Below, one piece after another: positions 16,869 to 25,238 of a stretch of 64,000 nt of DNA. A model generated the notes under the pieces. It did no database searches, had not been told where the DNA came from, and saw nothing but the letters and a program-made list of their open reading frames with translations. The first letter of the stretch is position 1; every line of letters starts with the position of its first letter. The stretch comes from CBDFJH01 sp965198095 (GTDB taxonomy: Bacteria; Latescibacterota; UBA2968; GCA-2709665), in the NCBI GenBank assembly GCA_965198095.1, contig OZ240239.1, positions 2,604,001-2,668,000 of the forward strand, given 5' to 3'. Both the position numbers and the translations under genes were made by a program.

Positions 16869-18098
16869 TTAAATCTCCCGAAGATGCGCCTTGTCATCTT
16901 CGGGAGATAACGGTATCGGGCGGACCGGACCGTCTCCGCCTAGAAGGCGAACGGGCAGTGTGCACAACGAGATACCGAGGCCGCAAACGAGGACGAACGT
17001 GATTTCCAGGTTGGCGATGGGCAGGGCGAGTAAGCCCGGGGGCAGGAGGGGAATGAAAAGACCTGCAGCCAGAATACCCTGGGGCAGCACACTGAAATAA
17101 GCTCCCGGGACGTCTGCAGAAAAGCGACGCGCCACGAAGAGGCTGGCCGCTTTTCCCGAGCTGACGCAGAATGCGTAGATCATCAGGACGTATAAAGGTC
17201 TGCCGGACAGGGACAGCAAAGCCAACTCCGAGGGGATCGTGCGGGCTGCGAACTCGGCCACCACGAACGGGACAAGCAATTGGGACACTCGGGCAGAGAT
17301 GCGCTTTGCATCGAGGTGATCGAAACGAAAGGAAAGCAGCAGCCCGGACAAGGAAGCGAGCAACAGCGACGAGATGCCGTAATGTTTGGCGGCGAGAAAG
17401 ATGATCAGGGCTGCCGTGCCAAACAGGAAGAACCGGCCCCAGTCCGTTCGGATTCTGTGTAAGCAGCGGTTCACAACCTCAACGCCGATGAGCCAGTAGC
17501 CAATCTCCAGAAGAAAAGGGGCTGCGGACACGGCGTCGGGGAGGGCCGACCGAAGCGTCAGCACGATTCCCAGCAGCACTAAACCCAGAACGCTCGTCAG
17601 CAGGGAGAGGGACCACGTCTCCACCTGTTTGGAGAGAGACCTGAGCATGAGAATCGGGGCGCCTACCGATGCCAGGAGTCCGAGTTGAAGTGCGTCTTCG
17701 ACGGCGCACTCAAAGACGACAACAAAGACGACCGACGTGACGACTGCTGCGCTTATGACCGCCATGAAGGCAGGAACAAGGTAACGGCGGTCCGAAATCA
17801 GGGACGGCGTAACGGACAATCCAAGATAGAGTCCAACCCAGACCAATGCAATCTCCGAAAACGTCTGGGTCGACGCGATCGCCGTATCGGAGAGGAGGCC
17901 TGCCGGCCCCAGGAGCAGCCCTGCCAGCAAAGCCCCCGTGAAGGCGGGAATTCCACTCCTTTCCGCGAACTCCGTCAGAATCACCGGCAGGACTGCCAGG
18001 AGCCCCACGAAAGCAGCAGGTTCCAGGATGGGAACCGGCCCTCGCTGGATCAACCAGACGACAATACACAGCAGGAAGCAGGTGAACAGATTGCGCAA
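16869..18098 (-). CDS. CPA2-type cation/proton antiporter membrane protein
   Basis: 409 residues, polytopic. The segment LAVLPVILTEFAERSGIPAF followed by GALLAGLLLGPAGLL matches the start of Kef/NapA-type antiporters. FSEIALVWVGLYLGLSVTPS resembles the conserved helix before the ion site. No TrkA-N (RCK) or USP domain follows, so this is a membrane domain only. It exchanges Na+ or K+ for H+ across the inner membrane by family analogy; direction and ion are not predictable. It lies 12 bases downstream of a second, similar gene. Its last codons form part of a strong stem-loop (16873-16908). Confidence 0.8.
   Translation of the reverse strand: MRNLFTCFLLCIVVWLIQRGPVPILEPAAFVGLLAVLPVILTEFAERSGIPAFTGALLAGLLLGPAGLLSDTAIASTQTFSEIALVWVGLYLGLSVTPSLISDRRYLVPAFMAVISAAVVTSVVFVVVFECAVEDALQLGLLASVGAPILMLRSLSKQVETWSLSLLTSVLGLVLLGIVLTLRSALPDAVSAAPFLLEIGYWLIGVEVVNRCLHRIRTDWGRFFLFGTAALIIFLAAKHYGISSLLLASLSGLLLSFRFDHLDAKRISARVSQLLVPFVVAEFAARTIPSELALLSLSGRPLYVLMIYAFCVSSGKAASLFVARRFSADVPGAYFSVLPQGILAAGLFIPLLPPGLLALPIANLEITFVLVCGLGISLCTLPVRLLGGDGPVRPIPLSPEDDKAHLREI
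16873..16908 (-). terminator. Perfect 14-bp stem-loop that includes the 3' end of the antiporter gene
   Basis: ATCTCCCGAAGATG (16873-16886) and CATCTTCGGGAGAT (16895-16908) are exact complements with an 8-base loop. On the minus strand the stem is followed by TTTAAAGTT. The stem overlaps the final twelve codons of the antiporter gene, whose stop is at 16871-16869. It is a likely terminator for the antiporter operon. Confidence 0.75.
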
Positions 18099-18110
18099 CG
18101 TCTTGCTCGC

Positions 18111-19313
18111 CTAGCGTGAAAGGCGCAAGCCTTCCCGGGTCACAGAGATAGGCAGCGCCTGAGTCAGGAAGAGGAGGGCAAGCGCCCCCACGATCAGAGC
18201 ATGATTTGTGAAGTCGATCCCGACATAGAGGCCCTGGATCAGAATCGCGGCGGAAAGCGTCCCCAGCGGCCGCCACGCCATCGTGAAAAGGTCCCTCCAG
18301 GACTGATGCGTGGGCGATAAGCACCGACTCATCAAGAGGACAACCGTCTTGATCGATCCTCTGAGCACAAAGCATACAACTGCGAAAATCATCACCTCCT
18401 GGAACGGGAAGGCCGTGCCCATCACATACCGAGAGATCAGGCTGCCGGCGAGTCCCAGAAAGATCGGTTCTACGGCGGCGCCCACAGATTCAGAGAGCTC
18501 TAGAATATCCCGCCTTTGAACGCTCGTGTTGATCAGCCACGTCCCCGCCACAAACCCGATGATCAATCCTGGAATCCGGAGTTGGAGAGAAGGGCCTCCG
18601 ATGACGGCCATGACGCCCAACGAAACGTAGGCGCATTTCAGGGATTCTTTGTGGACGTGGAAGACGAAATCGAGCAGGATGCCGAGTAGAAATCCGGAGA
18701 CGACGAGGAGTGAGAAGACACTCGTGTAACCGACAAGCGCAATCGGACCCAATTGTATGACGTCATCCTCACCCAGGAGGGGAAATAGGAAAACGAAAAG
18801 GATTAAACAGGCCGGGTTAACGAAGCGGGCGTGACTGGCAAGGGCCTTTCTGCCCCGATAGAAGATCAATTCAGGTATCCTGAGGCTGGTGGCGAAGGCG
18901 CCGAACACCAAGGCCGCCATTTCGATGTTGCCTCTCAATCCGAGGCGGGAGACAAGCAGAGGCTCCGCTGCCCATACGAGAATTCCCACCATGAGCAGGG
19001 ATGTCACCGTTTCACCGATCTCTGACAGCAGGCCGCCCATGGGATAGTTGCGGAGTTTTCGAATCTCAAATTCCAAACCGGCCTGAAATCCGAGCCAGAC
19101 GAGACCCATTCCCACGACCGTGTATCGGAGCCCTTCGCCAAACCGAAAAAGCTGCTCGTGGCCCTGGAGCGGAAGGCTCAAGACCAAGCCCAGCAGGAAA
19201 TAGTGAAATCGCCCATCCCTCAGACTGTCTACAAACGTCGGAAGATTTCGACGCTTGTAGATCTCCGTTCCGATCCAAAATATCGAGAATGTAAGAAGCA
19301 TTGAAAGCAGCAT
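18111..19313 (-). CDS. CPA2-type cation/proton antiporter membrane protein, upstream paralogue
   Basis: 400 residues with about ten or more hydrophobic segments. Landmarks are VVGMGLVWLGFQAGLEFEIR, GPIALVGYTSVFSLLVVSGF and FVAGTWLINTSVQRRD. VWLGFQAGLEFE is the same helix type as VWVGLYLGLSV in the downstream protein (a half-conserved 'G-x-x-L-x' helix of the antiporter family). No cytosolic regulatory domain is present. The two genes are 12 bases apart and probably make two related antiporters, or two subunits of one complex; the tandem arrangement points to an old duplication. It lies head to head with the anti-sigma/HPF operon. Confidence 0.75.
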   Translation of the reverse strand: MLLSMLLTFSIFWIGTEIYKRRNLPTFVDSLRDGRFHYFLLGLVLSLPLQGHEQLFRFGEGLRYTVVGMGLVWLGFQAGLEFEIRKLRNYPMGGLLSEIGETVTSLLMVGILVWAAEPLLVSRLGLRGNIEMAALVFGAFATSLRIPELIFYRGRKALASHARFVNPACLILFVFLFPLLGEDDVIQLGPIALVGYTSVFSLLVVSGFLLGILLDFVFHVHKESLKCAYVSLGVMAVIGGPSLQLRIPGLIIGFVAGTWLINTSVQRRDILELSESVGAAVEPIFLGLAGSLISRYVMGTAFPFQEVMIFAVVCFVLRGSIKTVVLLMSRCLSPTHQSWRDLFTMAWRPLGTLSAAILIQGLYVGIDFTNHALIVGALALLFLTQALPISVTREGLRLSR

Positions 19314-19474
19314 GGATCGGCCTCAACTGGGCGCAAAGGCAGGTAAGTATCCGTCCTGCAGCGCGGAACGCTGCATCAGGCGGGGAACGCCGCCGGCTTC
19401 GCGGGGAAGTCGTCTACTATACTTTCTTCAGATTCGCAAGTCAAGCGTTTGTCCCTTCCGCAGCGTACGCCTGC

Positions 19475-19503
19475 TTGACAGGGGAACCGTTTTGGCATAT
19501 ATT
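19475..19503 (+). promoter_or_regulatory. Strong sigma-70-type promoter
   Basis: TTGACA at 19475-19480, exactly 17 bases, then TATATT at 19498-19503. This is a near-consensus promoter in the 400-base gap between the divergent antiporter and anti-sigma genes. Transcription from about 19510 would leave a 200-base leader before the ATPase gene at 19713. A 32-codon frame from ATG 19545 lies in that leader but has no ribosome binding site, so I do not call it a gene. Confidence 0.7.
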
Positions 19504-19712
19504 CCATTTCTTTGTAACTACGCTGTAAGCCAAAGAGTTACCGCCATGGCAAAGCAGCGTCCTTATTCAATGACTGTCAGGTCTGCAGCACCACCTCTCT
19601 CAGAAAAGGGGGCTTTCGCCTATCTCGTCCCTGATCCGTGATGTGGCGACTCCGTCTGGATTGAAACCTTCCAGCCAGTTCCCGTGACGGGTGAGTCCTC
19701 TGGAGCCATCCA

Positions 19713-20141
19713 ATGGAGAAGGCCCAGAAGCATGTCCTCGAAATGAGCATTCGGAGTTCGTATGACGACTTGGAAAAGGTGACCCGTTTTATCGCGCACG
19801 CAGCCAGGAGTGCCCAAATTCCGGGGGAGACCGAAGAGGATGTGATGATTTCCGTTATAGAGGCTGTGAATAACGCGATCGAGCACGGAAACCGGGAGGA
19901 TGAGAAGAAGCAGGTCCATATTCGAGTCGAAACGACATCAGAGAATATTACGATCTGCGTTCGAGATGAGGGGGAAGGGTTCGATTTGGATCTCGTGTCC
20001 GATCCCAGAAGTGGCGAAAAATTGTTGAGCAGTTCGGGCCGAGGGATTCTGATCATGAAAGCCTTCATGGACCAAGTCGTATTCTGTATCGAAAAGCAGG
20101 GGACCGTCTTGGAGATGTCGAAACGTTTTGTGACACGGTGA
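19713..20141 (+). CDS. RsbW/SpoIIAB-type HATPase (anti-sigma factor family kinase)
   Basis: 142 residues forming a single GHKL ATPase domain. The N box is VIEAVNNAIEHGN, the G1 box DEGEGFDLD and the G2-like loop GRGILIM. This is the size and order of serine kinases of the RsbW/SpoIIAB group, which bind either a sigma factor or an anti-anti-sigma protein. No partner anti-anti-sigma (STAS) or sigma gene is adjacent, so the target is unknown. The gene heads a cluster with HPF and HprK, with a 18-base gap to HPF. ATG is preceded by GGAG-like bases (CTGGAGCC). It could regulate a general stress sigma factor; that is inference. Confidence 0.9.
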   Translation: MEKAQKHVLEMSIRSSYDDLEKVTRFIAHAARSAQIPGETEEDVMISVIEAVNNAIEHGNREDEKKQVHIRVETTSENITICVRDEGEGFDLDLVSDPRSGEKLLSSSGRGILIMKAFMDQVVFCIEKQGTVLEMSKRFVTR

Positions 20142-20159
20142 CCTTTCAATAGGGGAAAG

Positions 20160-20468
20160 ATGCAGGTTGCGATTTCGGGGCATCAGTATGATCTTTCGGA
20201 TCGATTGCGGGTTTATGTCGAAAAGGAGATTGCAAGACTGGGACGTTTCTACACGCCCCTTCTGGATTGTCAGGTAACGCTGAGTCAAGAGAAACGGAAG
20301 CGAAAAGCCAATGTCGTGGTTCATGTCCATGCCCAGGTTCTGACCGCCTCTCACGAGGCGGACAAGGTCTACGCTGCGGTGGACGGCGCCATGGACAAGA
20401 TGGGCAGGCGGCTCAAGCGGCTCCACGACAAACGCCGATATCATCGGGGGAGCCCGGAAAAGAGTTGA
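20160..20468 (+). CDS. hpf: Short ribosome hibernation promoting factor
   Basis: 102 residues, the size of short HPF. The sequence MQVAISGHQYDLSDRLRVYV, then KEIARLGRFYTPLLDCQVTL and HVHAQVLTASHEADKVYAAV matches the S30AE fold; basic C-terminus KMGRRLKRLHDKRRYHRG. It binds the 30S decoding centre in stationary phase and promotes 100S dimers or 70S inactivation. GGGGAAAG ahead of ATG serves as the ribosome binding site. Position before hprK mirrors the rpoN-hpf-ptsN-hprK order seen in many diderms, but rpoN and ptsN are not here. Confidence 0.95.
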   Translation: MQVAISGHQYDLSDRLRVYVEKEIARLGRFYTPLLDCQVTLSQEKRKRKANVVVHVHAQVLTASHEADKVYAAVDGAMDKMGRRLKRLHDKRRYHRGSPEKS

Positions 20469-20494
20469 TAGGGAAGTGCTGAGCGTCGGAGGAC

Positions 20495-21469
20495 GTGCAA
20501 TTGCAGTCGATTTCCGTCGGCGATATTCTTGAACGATATGGAGAGCAGCTGGCTTTAAGGGCAGTGGCTGGCCTGCAGGGTTTTCAGAACGATCTGACGT
20601 CGAGTGACCTGCATCGGCCAGGCTTGGCCTTGGCCGGATTTGTCGGGCTTTTCGCGTTTGACCAAGCGCAGATACTCGGCAATACGGAGATGCTTTACCT
20701 CGGAGCGCTCCGGCCGGAAAGGCGGCGAGCGGTCGTCGAGACGATCTATCAGTTCGACATTCCGTGTGTTATTATTACGGACAACAATGACGTTCCTCGA
20801 TCGATAAAGGCGTTCTCCGATTCGCACGACGTCCCACTGCTCGTGACCTCTTATTCGACGACCAAGTTCTCGCATCTGTGGTCATACTTTCTGGATGACC
20901 TGTTTGCTCCAGAGACGACCATCCACGGTACGCTTGTTGACGTCTACGGGATCGGTCTCCTCTTCGTCGGGCGAAGCGGAATTGGAAAGAGCGAAATCGC
21001 ACTCGACCTGGTTGAACGGGGCCACTGCCTCGTGGCCGATGATGTGGTCATCGTTTCGAGAAAGTGGCAGGGGAGCCTCGTGGGAACCAGCGGAAACGCG
21101 CTCCGCGATCACATGGAGATTCGTGGACTGGGTATCTTGAACGCCAAACAAATGTTCGGGGTCCGGGCCGTCCGACTCCAAAAGCAAATAGAGGTCGTGG
21201 TACAGCTCGTGGAATGGGAGGACTTTGTCACATACGACCGGGTGGGCATCGATGAGGATTGGGTGTCGATTCTGGATGTGGAAATTTCGAAAGTGACGGT
21301 CCCGATTTATCCAGGAAAGAACATCACCGTCATCTCCGAGGCGATTGCACTTAACTATCAACTCAAGCTGCAGGGCCTTCAAACCGGTCAGGAGTTCAAC
21401 AAGAGGCTTGTCGAAAGGATGCAGAGCGCAGCCTGTCCAGAGAAGGCAGCAGGAACAGATTTGGAGTAA
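20495..21469 (+). CDS. hprK: HPr kinase/phosphorylase
   Basis: 324 residues. The N-terminal HprK domain has RPGLALAGFVGLFAFDQAQI and the catalytic domain carries Walker A GRSGIGKS (residues 159-166) and the family signature around VADDVVIVSRKW and EIRGLGILNAKQMFGVRAV. It phosphorylates Ser46 of HPr in response to carbon status and removes the phosphate with Pi. GTG 20495 is only two bases after GGAGG, so TTG 20501 may be the real start. No HPr (ptsH) gene is seen nearby. The gene ends three bases before a TPR lipoprotein gene. Confidence 0.96.
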   Translation: MQLQSISVGDILERYGEQLALRAVAGLQGFQNDLTSSDLHRPGLALAGFVGLFAFDQAQILGNTEMLYLGALRPERRRAVVETIYQFDIPCVIITDNNDVPRSIKAFSDSHDVPLLVTSYSTTKFSHLWSYFLDDLFAPETTIHGTLVDVYGIGLLFVGRSGIGKSEIALDLVERGHCLVADDVVIVSRKWQGSLVGTSGNALRDHMEIRGLGILNAKQMFGVRAVRLQKQIEVVVQLVEWEDFVTYDRVGIDEDWVSILDVEISKVTVPIYPGKNITVISEAIALNYQLKLQGLQTGQEFNKRLVERMQSAACPEKAAGTDLE

Positions 21470-21471
21470 CG

Positions 21472-22410
21472 ATGCGTTTCAAGAACATTCGGATCTCTCT
21501 TGGTGCTGTGACGATCGTCGGGGTGCTGGGTGTATTCGGCTGCCAGGGTTGGAACGCGGCAGCACAAAAGGAGGCTGAAAGGCAGGTTGTGGCCGTACGG
21601 GACCTGGAGGAAGAGCTAGGAGACCTTCCAAGAGCCATCCAGCGCTATCGAGAAATCGCCCAGGAATTTTCGGGCACGAAGGCGGGAAGAAGGGCGAAAG
21701 AGCGTTATCTCAAACTGTTGCAGGTAGAGGAAATCCTGGCTGAAATAGAGGTGAGGCCTAAAGAGGATCAGTTGGCGGCTTACAGGAAAGCCTGCACGCT
21801 TCTGCCAGACTATCCGCCCAGCCTCAGAAAGGTGGGCGTGTTCAACTTCAACAGGACGTACCTCTATTCCCGGACCGCTGCAAAGCTGAAGGACAAGTTG
21901 ACTGCCAACGATGTCGTCGAGGTATGGAACGAGCAGGATCGCCTCTGGTCACAATATACGTTTCGTGCGACGGCCCTGGACCGTGAATGGCGGGACAGAC
22001 TCTGTAGGCAGGCCGTAGAGGTTGCCCGCATGCTGGAAGCGTTCCGGCGCTACTCCGAAGCCTCGGAGATCGTCGACCGCGGCTTGGAATACGCCGCTAA
22101 CGAAGACGTGAAGGCACACGCAAGGGTCTTTGCATCCTTTTACACCTTCCGAAAGGCCCGTTTCAAAGCGGCCATTAAATTGGCGGAGAAGGCACTCGCC
22201 TATGAGTTTCTCTCCAGAGAGGACAGGTCACGTGCTTATCACACGATCGGATTGAGTTATACCTATATTCACGAAGACACAGGCCAATTGTCAGACCTGG
22301 ATGCGGGCATCAAGGCTTTGAACGAGGCCGTGCTGATCGACTCTTCGATGGCCGAGGCCAAGCGCATGCTGAAGGTCCTCCGAATTCAGCGGGAAAGGCT
22401 CTATTTGTAG
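21472..22410 (+). CDS. Lipoprotein with TPR-like helical repeats
   Basis: 312 residues. Signal peptide IRISLGAVTIVGVLGVFGC ends in the lipobox VFGC. The mature protein is helical. One TPR-like unit is DLPRAIQRYREIAQEFSGTK near residue 50 and another is DAGIKALNEAVLIDSSMAEA near the end, with repeat-like helices between (RYSEASEIVDRGLEYAAN). Such proteins usually scaffold envelope complexes. The start ATG is two bases after the hprK stop, so both are translated from one mRNA. No specific family recognised. Confidence 0.75.
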   Translation: MRFKNIRISLGAVTIVGVLGVFGCQGWNAAAQKEAERQVVAVRDLEEELGDLPRAIQRYREIAQEFSGTKAGRRAKERYLKLLQVEEILAEIEVRPKEDQLAAYRKACTLLPDYPPSLRKVGVFNFNRTYLYSRTAAKLKDKLTANDVVEVWNEQDRLWSQYTFRATALDREWRDRLCRQAVEVARMLEAFRRYSEASEIVDRGLEYAANEDVKAHARVFASFYTFRKARFKAAIKLAEKALAYEFLSREDRSRAYHTIGLSYTYIHEDTGQLSDLDAGIKALNEAVLIDSSMAEAKRMLKVLRIQRERLYL

Positions 22411-22552
22411 GTACGGATGCCGTGTCATCGGACAAAGTCCCCCACGTTCTGTTGATCCACAACGACCGCCCATCCTGGAAGATCGGTGCGTTTCACTTCA
22501 TCGGGAGCGGCCAGTCGCGCTGATCTCCGAAATGGCTGGACCTGTGCGTGGG

Positions 22553-22591
22553 AAGGCCGGATGGCTTAGGCATCCGGCCTTGTGATTTTTT
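22553..22591 (+). terminator. Rho-independent terminator before the aspartate kinase gene
   Basis: AAGGCCGGATG (22553-22563) pairs with CATCCGGCCTT (22571-22581) around a 7-base loop, followed by GTGATTTTTTG. It should end the anti-sigma/HPF/HprK/TPR transcript. It lies only 14 bases before the next start codon, so it could also act as an attenuator for lysC if a promoter lies in 22411-22550; I see no known riboswitch fold there. Confidence 0.85.
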
Positions 22592-22604
22592 GTAGGATAC
22601 GAAC

Positions 22605-23915
22605 ATGAGATCCGTTGTAAGCAAGTTTGGCGGAACTTCGCTGGCCGATTCGGAGCAGATCAGGAAAGTGAGAGACATTGTGGCCTCGGACAGAGGCCGA
22701 AGGTTTCTCGTGCCCTCCGCGCCTGGCAAGCGCGGCCCGGAGGATACGAAGATTACGGATCTGCTCTACCTCTGTCGGGAGCTTGCCAGGCAGAAGCTGG
22801 ACATATCCGAACCGTTTGGAAGAATCGAGAGTCGCTACCGGCGGATGGCTGAGGATCTGAAGGTTGGCATCGATATGGACGGCTCGTTGGCCCGCCTGCG
22901 TAAAGAGATTCAGGACGGGGCAAGCAGAGACTATGTGGGATCGAGAGGTGAATTTATCTGCGGCCTGGTCCTGGCGGACTTGCTGAAGGCAACGTTCGTA
23001 GACCCGGCAGACGTGCTTCGCTTCCGGACCGACGGGCTTTTGGATCCGATCAGTTACGATCTCTTGAAGCGCAGGCTAAAAGGGGAGGGGACCTACGTCG
23101 TCCCCGGGTTCTACGGGGCAGACGCCGAGGGGAACGTCAAGACATTCCCGAGAGGCGGGTCCGACATAACGGGCGCCGTTGTCGCTCGTGCAGTGGGCGC
23201 CCGGATCTACGAAAACTGGACCGATGTATCGGGCCTCCTTACCGCCGATCCAACCATTGTTCCTGATGCGAGGCCGGTGCGCGAGATCACCTATCGGGAG
23301 ATTCGGGAGCTTTCCTACATGGGGGCCACCGTCATTCACGACGAAGCGATGTTTCCAGTACGAGAAGCCCAAATTCCGATCCATATTCGCAACACGAACA
23401 GGCCGAATGACCCCGGGACGATGATCCTGTCCAAGCGTGAATCGACAGATGATGTCACGGTAGGGATCGCGGGACGGCCCAATTTTACGATGTTGTACAT
23501 TGAGAAGGCCCTTATGAATCAGGAAAGGGGATTCGGGAAGAAGATCTTGGAGGTCGTCGCATCGCACGACATCAGTTACGACCATACCCCTTCCGGGATA
23601 GACACGATGTCCGTCGTGATTCGGGATGAGGAGCTGGACGGAAAGGGGGAGGCGCTTCTGGAAGATATCCGTCGGGCCGTGAAGCCGGATCGCACCGCCT
23701 TGATCACCGGACTGGCGCTTATAGCTACGGTAGGTGAGGGCATGTCGCACAGGATCGGCGTCGCAGCCAAACTTTTCAATGCCCTCGCCACGTCAGGGAT
23801 AAATGTGCGGATCATCGACCAAGGCGCCTCCGAGATGAACATTATCGTCGGGGTTGAAACCCGGGACTACAAGCCCGCGGTGCGGGCTATTCACAAGGCC
23901 TTTGTGACGGGATAG
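22605..23915 (+). CDS. lysC: Aspartate kinase
   Basis: 436 residues. The kinase start SVVSKFGGTSLADSEQI is diagnostic, and the catalytic-domain blocks SRGEFICGLVLADLL, FPRGGSDITGAVVARAVGA and IYENWTDVSGLLTADP follow. YREIRELSYMGATVIHDEAM completes the substrate site. Two ACT domains at the C-terminus (VTVGIAGRPNFTMLYI and TALITGLALIATVGEGMSHR) allow feedback control by lysine or threonine. It makes aspartyl phosphate for lysine, threonine and methionine synthesis. It is monocistronic here, isolated by terminators on both sides. Confidence 0.96.
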   Translation: MRSVVSKFGGTSLADSEQIRKVRDIVASDRGRRFLVPSAPGKRGPEDTKITDLLYLCRELARQKLDISEPFGRIESRYRRMAEDLKVGIDMDGSLARLRKEIQDGASRDYVGSRGEFICGLVLADLLKATFVDPADVLRFRTDGLLDPISYDLLKRRLKGEGTYVVPGFYGADAEGNVKTFPRGGSDITGAVVARAVGARIYENWTDVSGLLTADPTIVPDARPVREITYREIRELSYMGATVIHDEAMFPVREAQIPIHIRNTNRPNDPGTMILSKRESTDDVTVGIAGRPNFTMLYIEKALMNQERGFGKKILEVVASHDISYDHTPSGIDTMSVVIRDEELDGKGEALLEDIRRAVKPDRTALITGLALIATVGEGMSHRIGVAAKLFNALATSGINVRIIDQGASEMNIIVGVETRDYKPAVRAIHKAFVTG

Positions 23916-24081
23916 CGTTACGGGTGGGGGCCGAATGACGTCCTGGAGGCTGATCGAACGAGGCGCCGTGCGGAGAGGCGCTTCCGGGAACCTCTTCCGG
24001 CCGTATCCTACCTTGTGGACGTAACGAAACGGTGAATCCCCATGTGTAATACATTCTGTATTTGTGTCGTTTGAAACAGAC

Positions 24082-24123
24082 GAGACCTACCCCCTGCCCC
24101 CCTTCCTGAGAGGAAGGGGGAAC
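24082..24123. repeat. Short palindromic interspersed repeat, copy 1
   Basis: C-rich lead (24082-24097) followed by a perfect stem CCCCCTTCCT (24098-24107)/AGGAAGGGGG (24111-24120) with a GAG loop. A diverged second copy lies in inverted orientation at 24291-24333. Such C-rich palindromes are widespread in many bacterial genomes as REP/MITE-like repeats. Confidence 0.7.
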
Positions 24124-24290
24124 TGTGATCGGTTAATGAACGGTTGGATTGGATGAAGACGTTTCGAATGAAAGAAAATCCGGTCGAAACATCGTGATGG
24201 GTCGGCGAGTTGCAATTGGGAGGGTGACGAGATGGCGTTGTCCGAGCAATCACAGAATGTATAAACGTTGTTTACGCAACACTTCGTTCG

Positions 24291-24341
24291 GCTCCCCCTC
24301 TCCTCGCAGGAGAGGGGGCCGGGGGGAGAGGTCCTTTTTTT
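24291..24341. repeat. Short palindromic interspersed repeat, copy 2 (inverted), with T-run
   Basis: Stem CCCCCTCTCCT (24294-24304)/AGGAGAGGGGG (24308-24318), CGC loop, then CCGGGGGGAGAGGTCC and T7 at 24334-24341 region. Reverse-complemented, it aligns with copy 1 at both the C-rich lead and the stem. The trailing T-run means this copy could also terminate transcription from the aspartate kinase side. The 170 bases between the copies contain no gene I can support. Confidence 0.7.
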
Positions 24342-24395
24342 GTGAATTTTGCAGGTAAGGTGGATCGCATAGACGGTTCACGTGAGATAGGCTTT

Positions 24396-25238
24396 ATGAA
24401 GAAAAAACAGAGGAGCAGAGGCGCTTCAGCGCAGGAATCTGGCGCGGATAAGGCGCGGAAGCCGGAACTCGCGAACAAGGTCTACAAACGGGAGCTGGCC
24501 AAGCTGCACGTAGAGCTTGTCAAGCTCCAGGAGTGGATCAAGTACAAGCGCCTGAAGGTCGTGGTCGTTTTCGAAGGGCGGGACACAGCGGGAAAGGGGG
24601 GGACGATCAAACGGATCACGGAGAGCCTGAATCCAAGGATCTGCAGGGTCGTGGCCCTGGGTGTCCCGACAGAAAGGGAGAAGACGCAGTGGTATTTTCA
24701 GCGCTACGTGGCGCATCTTCCGACGGCAGGAGAGATGGTCCTGTTTGACCGAAGCTGGTACAACCGGGCGCTCGTCGAGCGGGTGATGGGGTTCTGCACG
24801 GAGGCGGAATATCGCGAGTTTCTGAGATCCTGTCCGGAATTTGAAAGAATGCTGATTCGCTCCGGAATCATCCTGATCAAATACTGGTTGTCGGTAAGCG
24901 ACGAAGAGCAGGTAAGGCGCTTCGAAAGGCGGATCCACGACCCGACGAGGCGGTGGAAGCTCTCCCAGATGGACCTGGAGACCTACCACAGATGGGTGGA
25001 CTACTCCAAGGCCAAGGACGAGATGTTTGCAAACACCGATACCAGGCAGTCTCCCTGGTTCGACGTCGAGGCCGACAGCAAGAAACGTGCGCGATTGAAC
25101 TGCATCAGCCATCTTTTGAGTCAGATTCCCTACGAAGACTTGCCTCCGCAACCGATCGAACTGCCTCCGCGCCAGGTGAAGAAGGACTACGTTCGCCCAC
25201 CCAAATCCAACCAGACGTTTGTGCCCGAGATCTATTGA
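24396..25238 (+). CDS. ppk2: Polyphosphate kinase 2
   Basis: About 280 residues from ATG 24396; an upstream GTG at 24342 would overlap the palindromic repeat, so the ATG is preferred. The P-loop is FEGRDTAGKGGTIKRI, the lid/Walker B region MVLFDRSWYNRALVERVMGF, and the family block QWYFQRYVAHLPTAGEM follows. WKLSQMDLETYHRWVDYSKA and SPWFDVEADSKKRARLNCI are also PPK2 signatures. The enzyme uses polyphosphate to phosphorylate nucleotides (GDP or ADP). Single-domain length suits class I PPK2. The stop overlaps the start of the methyltransferase gene. Confidence 0.95.
   Translation: MKKKQRSRGASAQESGADKARKPELANKVYKRELAKLHVELVKLQEWIKYKRLKVVVVFEGRDTAGKGGTIKRITESLNPRICRVVALGVPTEREKTQWYFQRYVAHLPTAGEMVLFDRSWYNRALVERVMGFCTEAEYREFLRSCPEFERMLIRSGIILIKYWLSVSDEEQVRRFERRIHDPTRRWKLSQMDLETYHRWVDYSKAKDEMFANTDTRQSPWFDVEADSKKRARLNCISHLLSQIPYEDLPPQPIELPPRQVKKDYVRPPKSNQTFVPEIY

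Noticed and set aside
19545..19643. 32-codon leader peptide before the anti-sigma-type ATPase
   Set aside because: No ribosome binding site and no recognisable sequence.
22411..22552. Lysine riboswitch upstream of aspartate kinase
   Set aside because: The stretch is too short (about 140 bases) and I cannot see the conserved lysine riboswitch junction sequences.
24082..24341. Insertion sequence bounded by the inverted palindromes
   Set aside because: No transposase frame between them and no direct target duplication visible.
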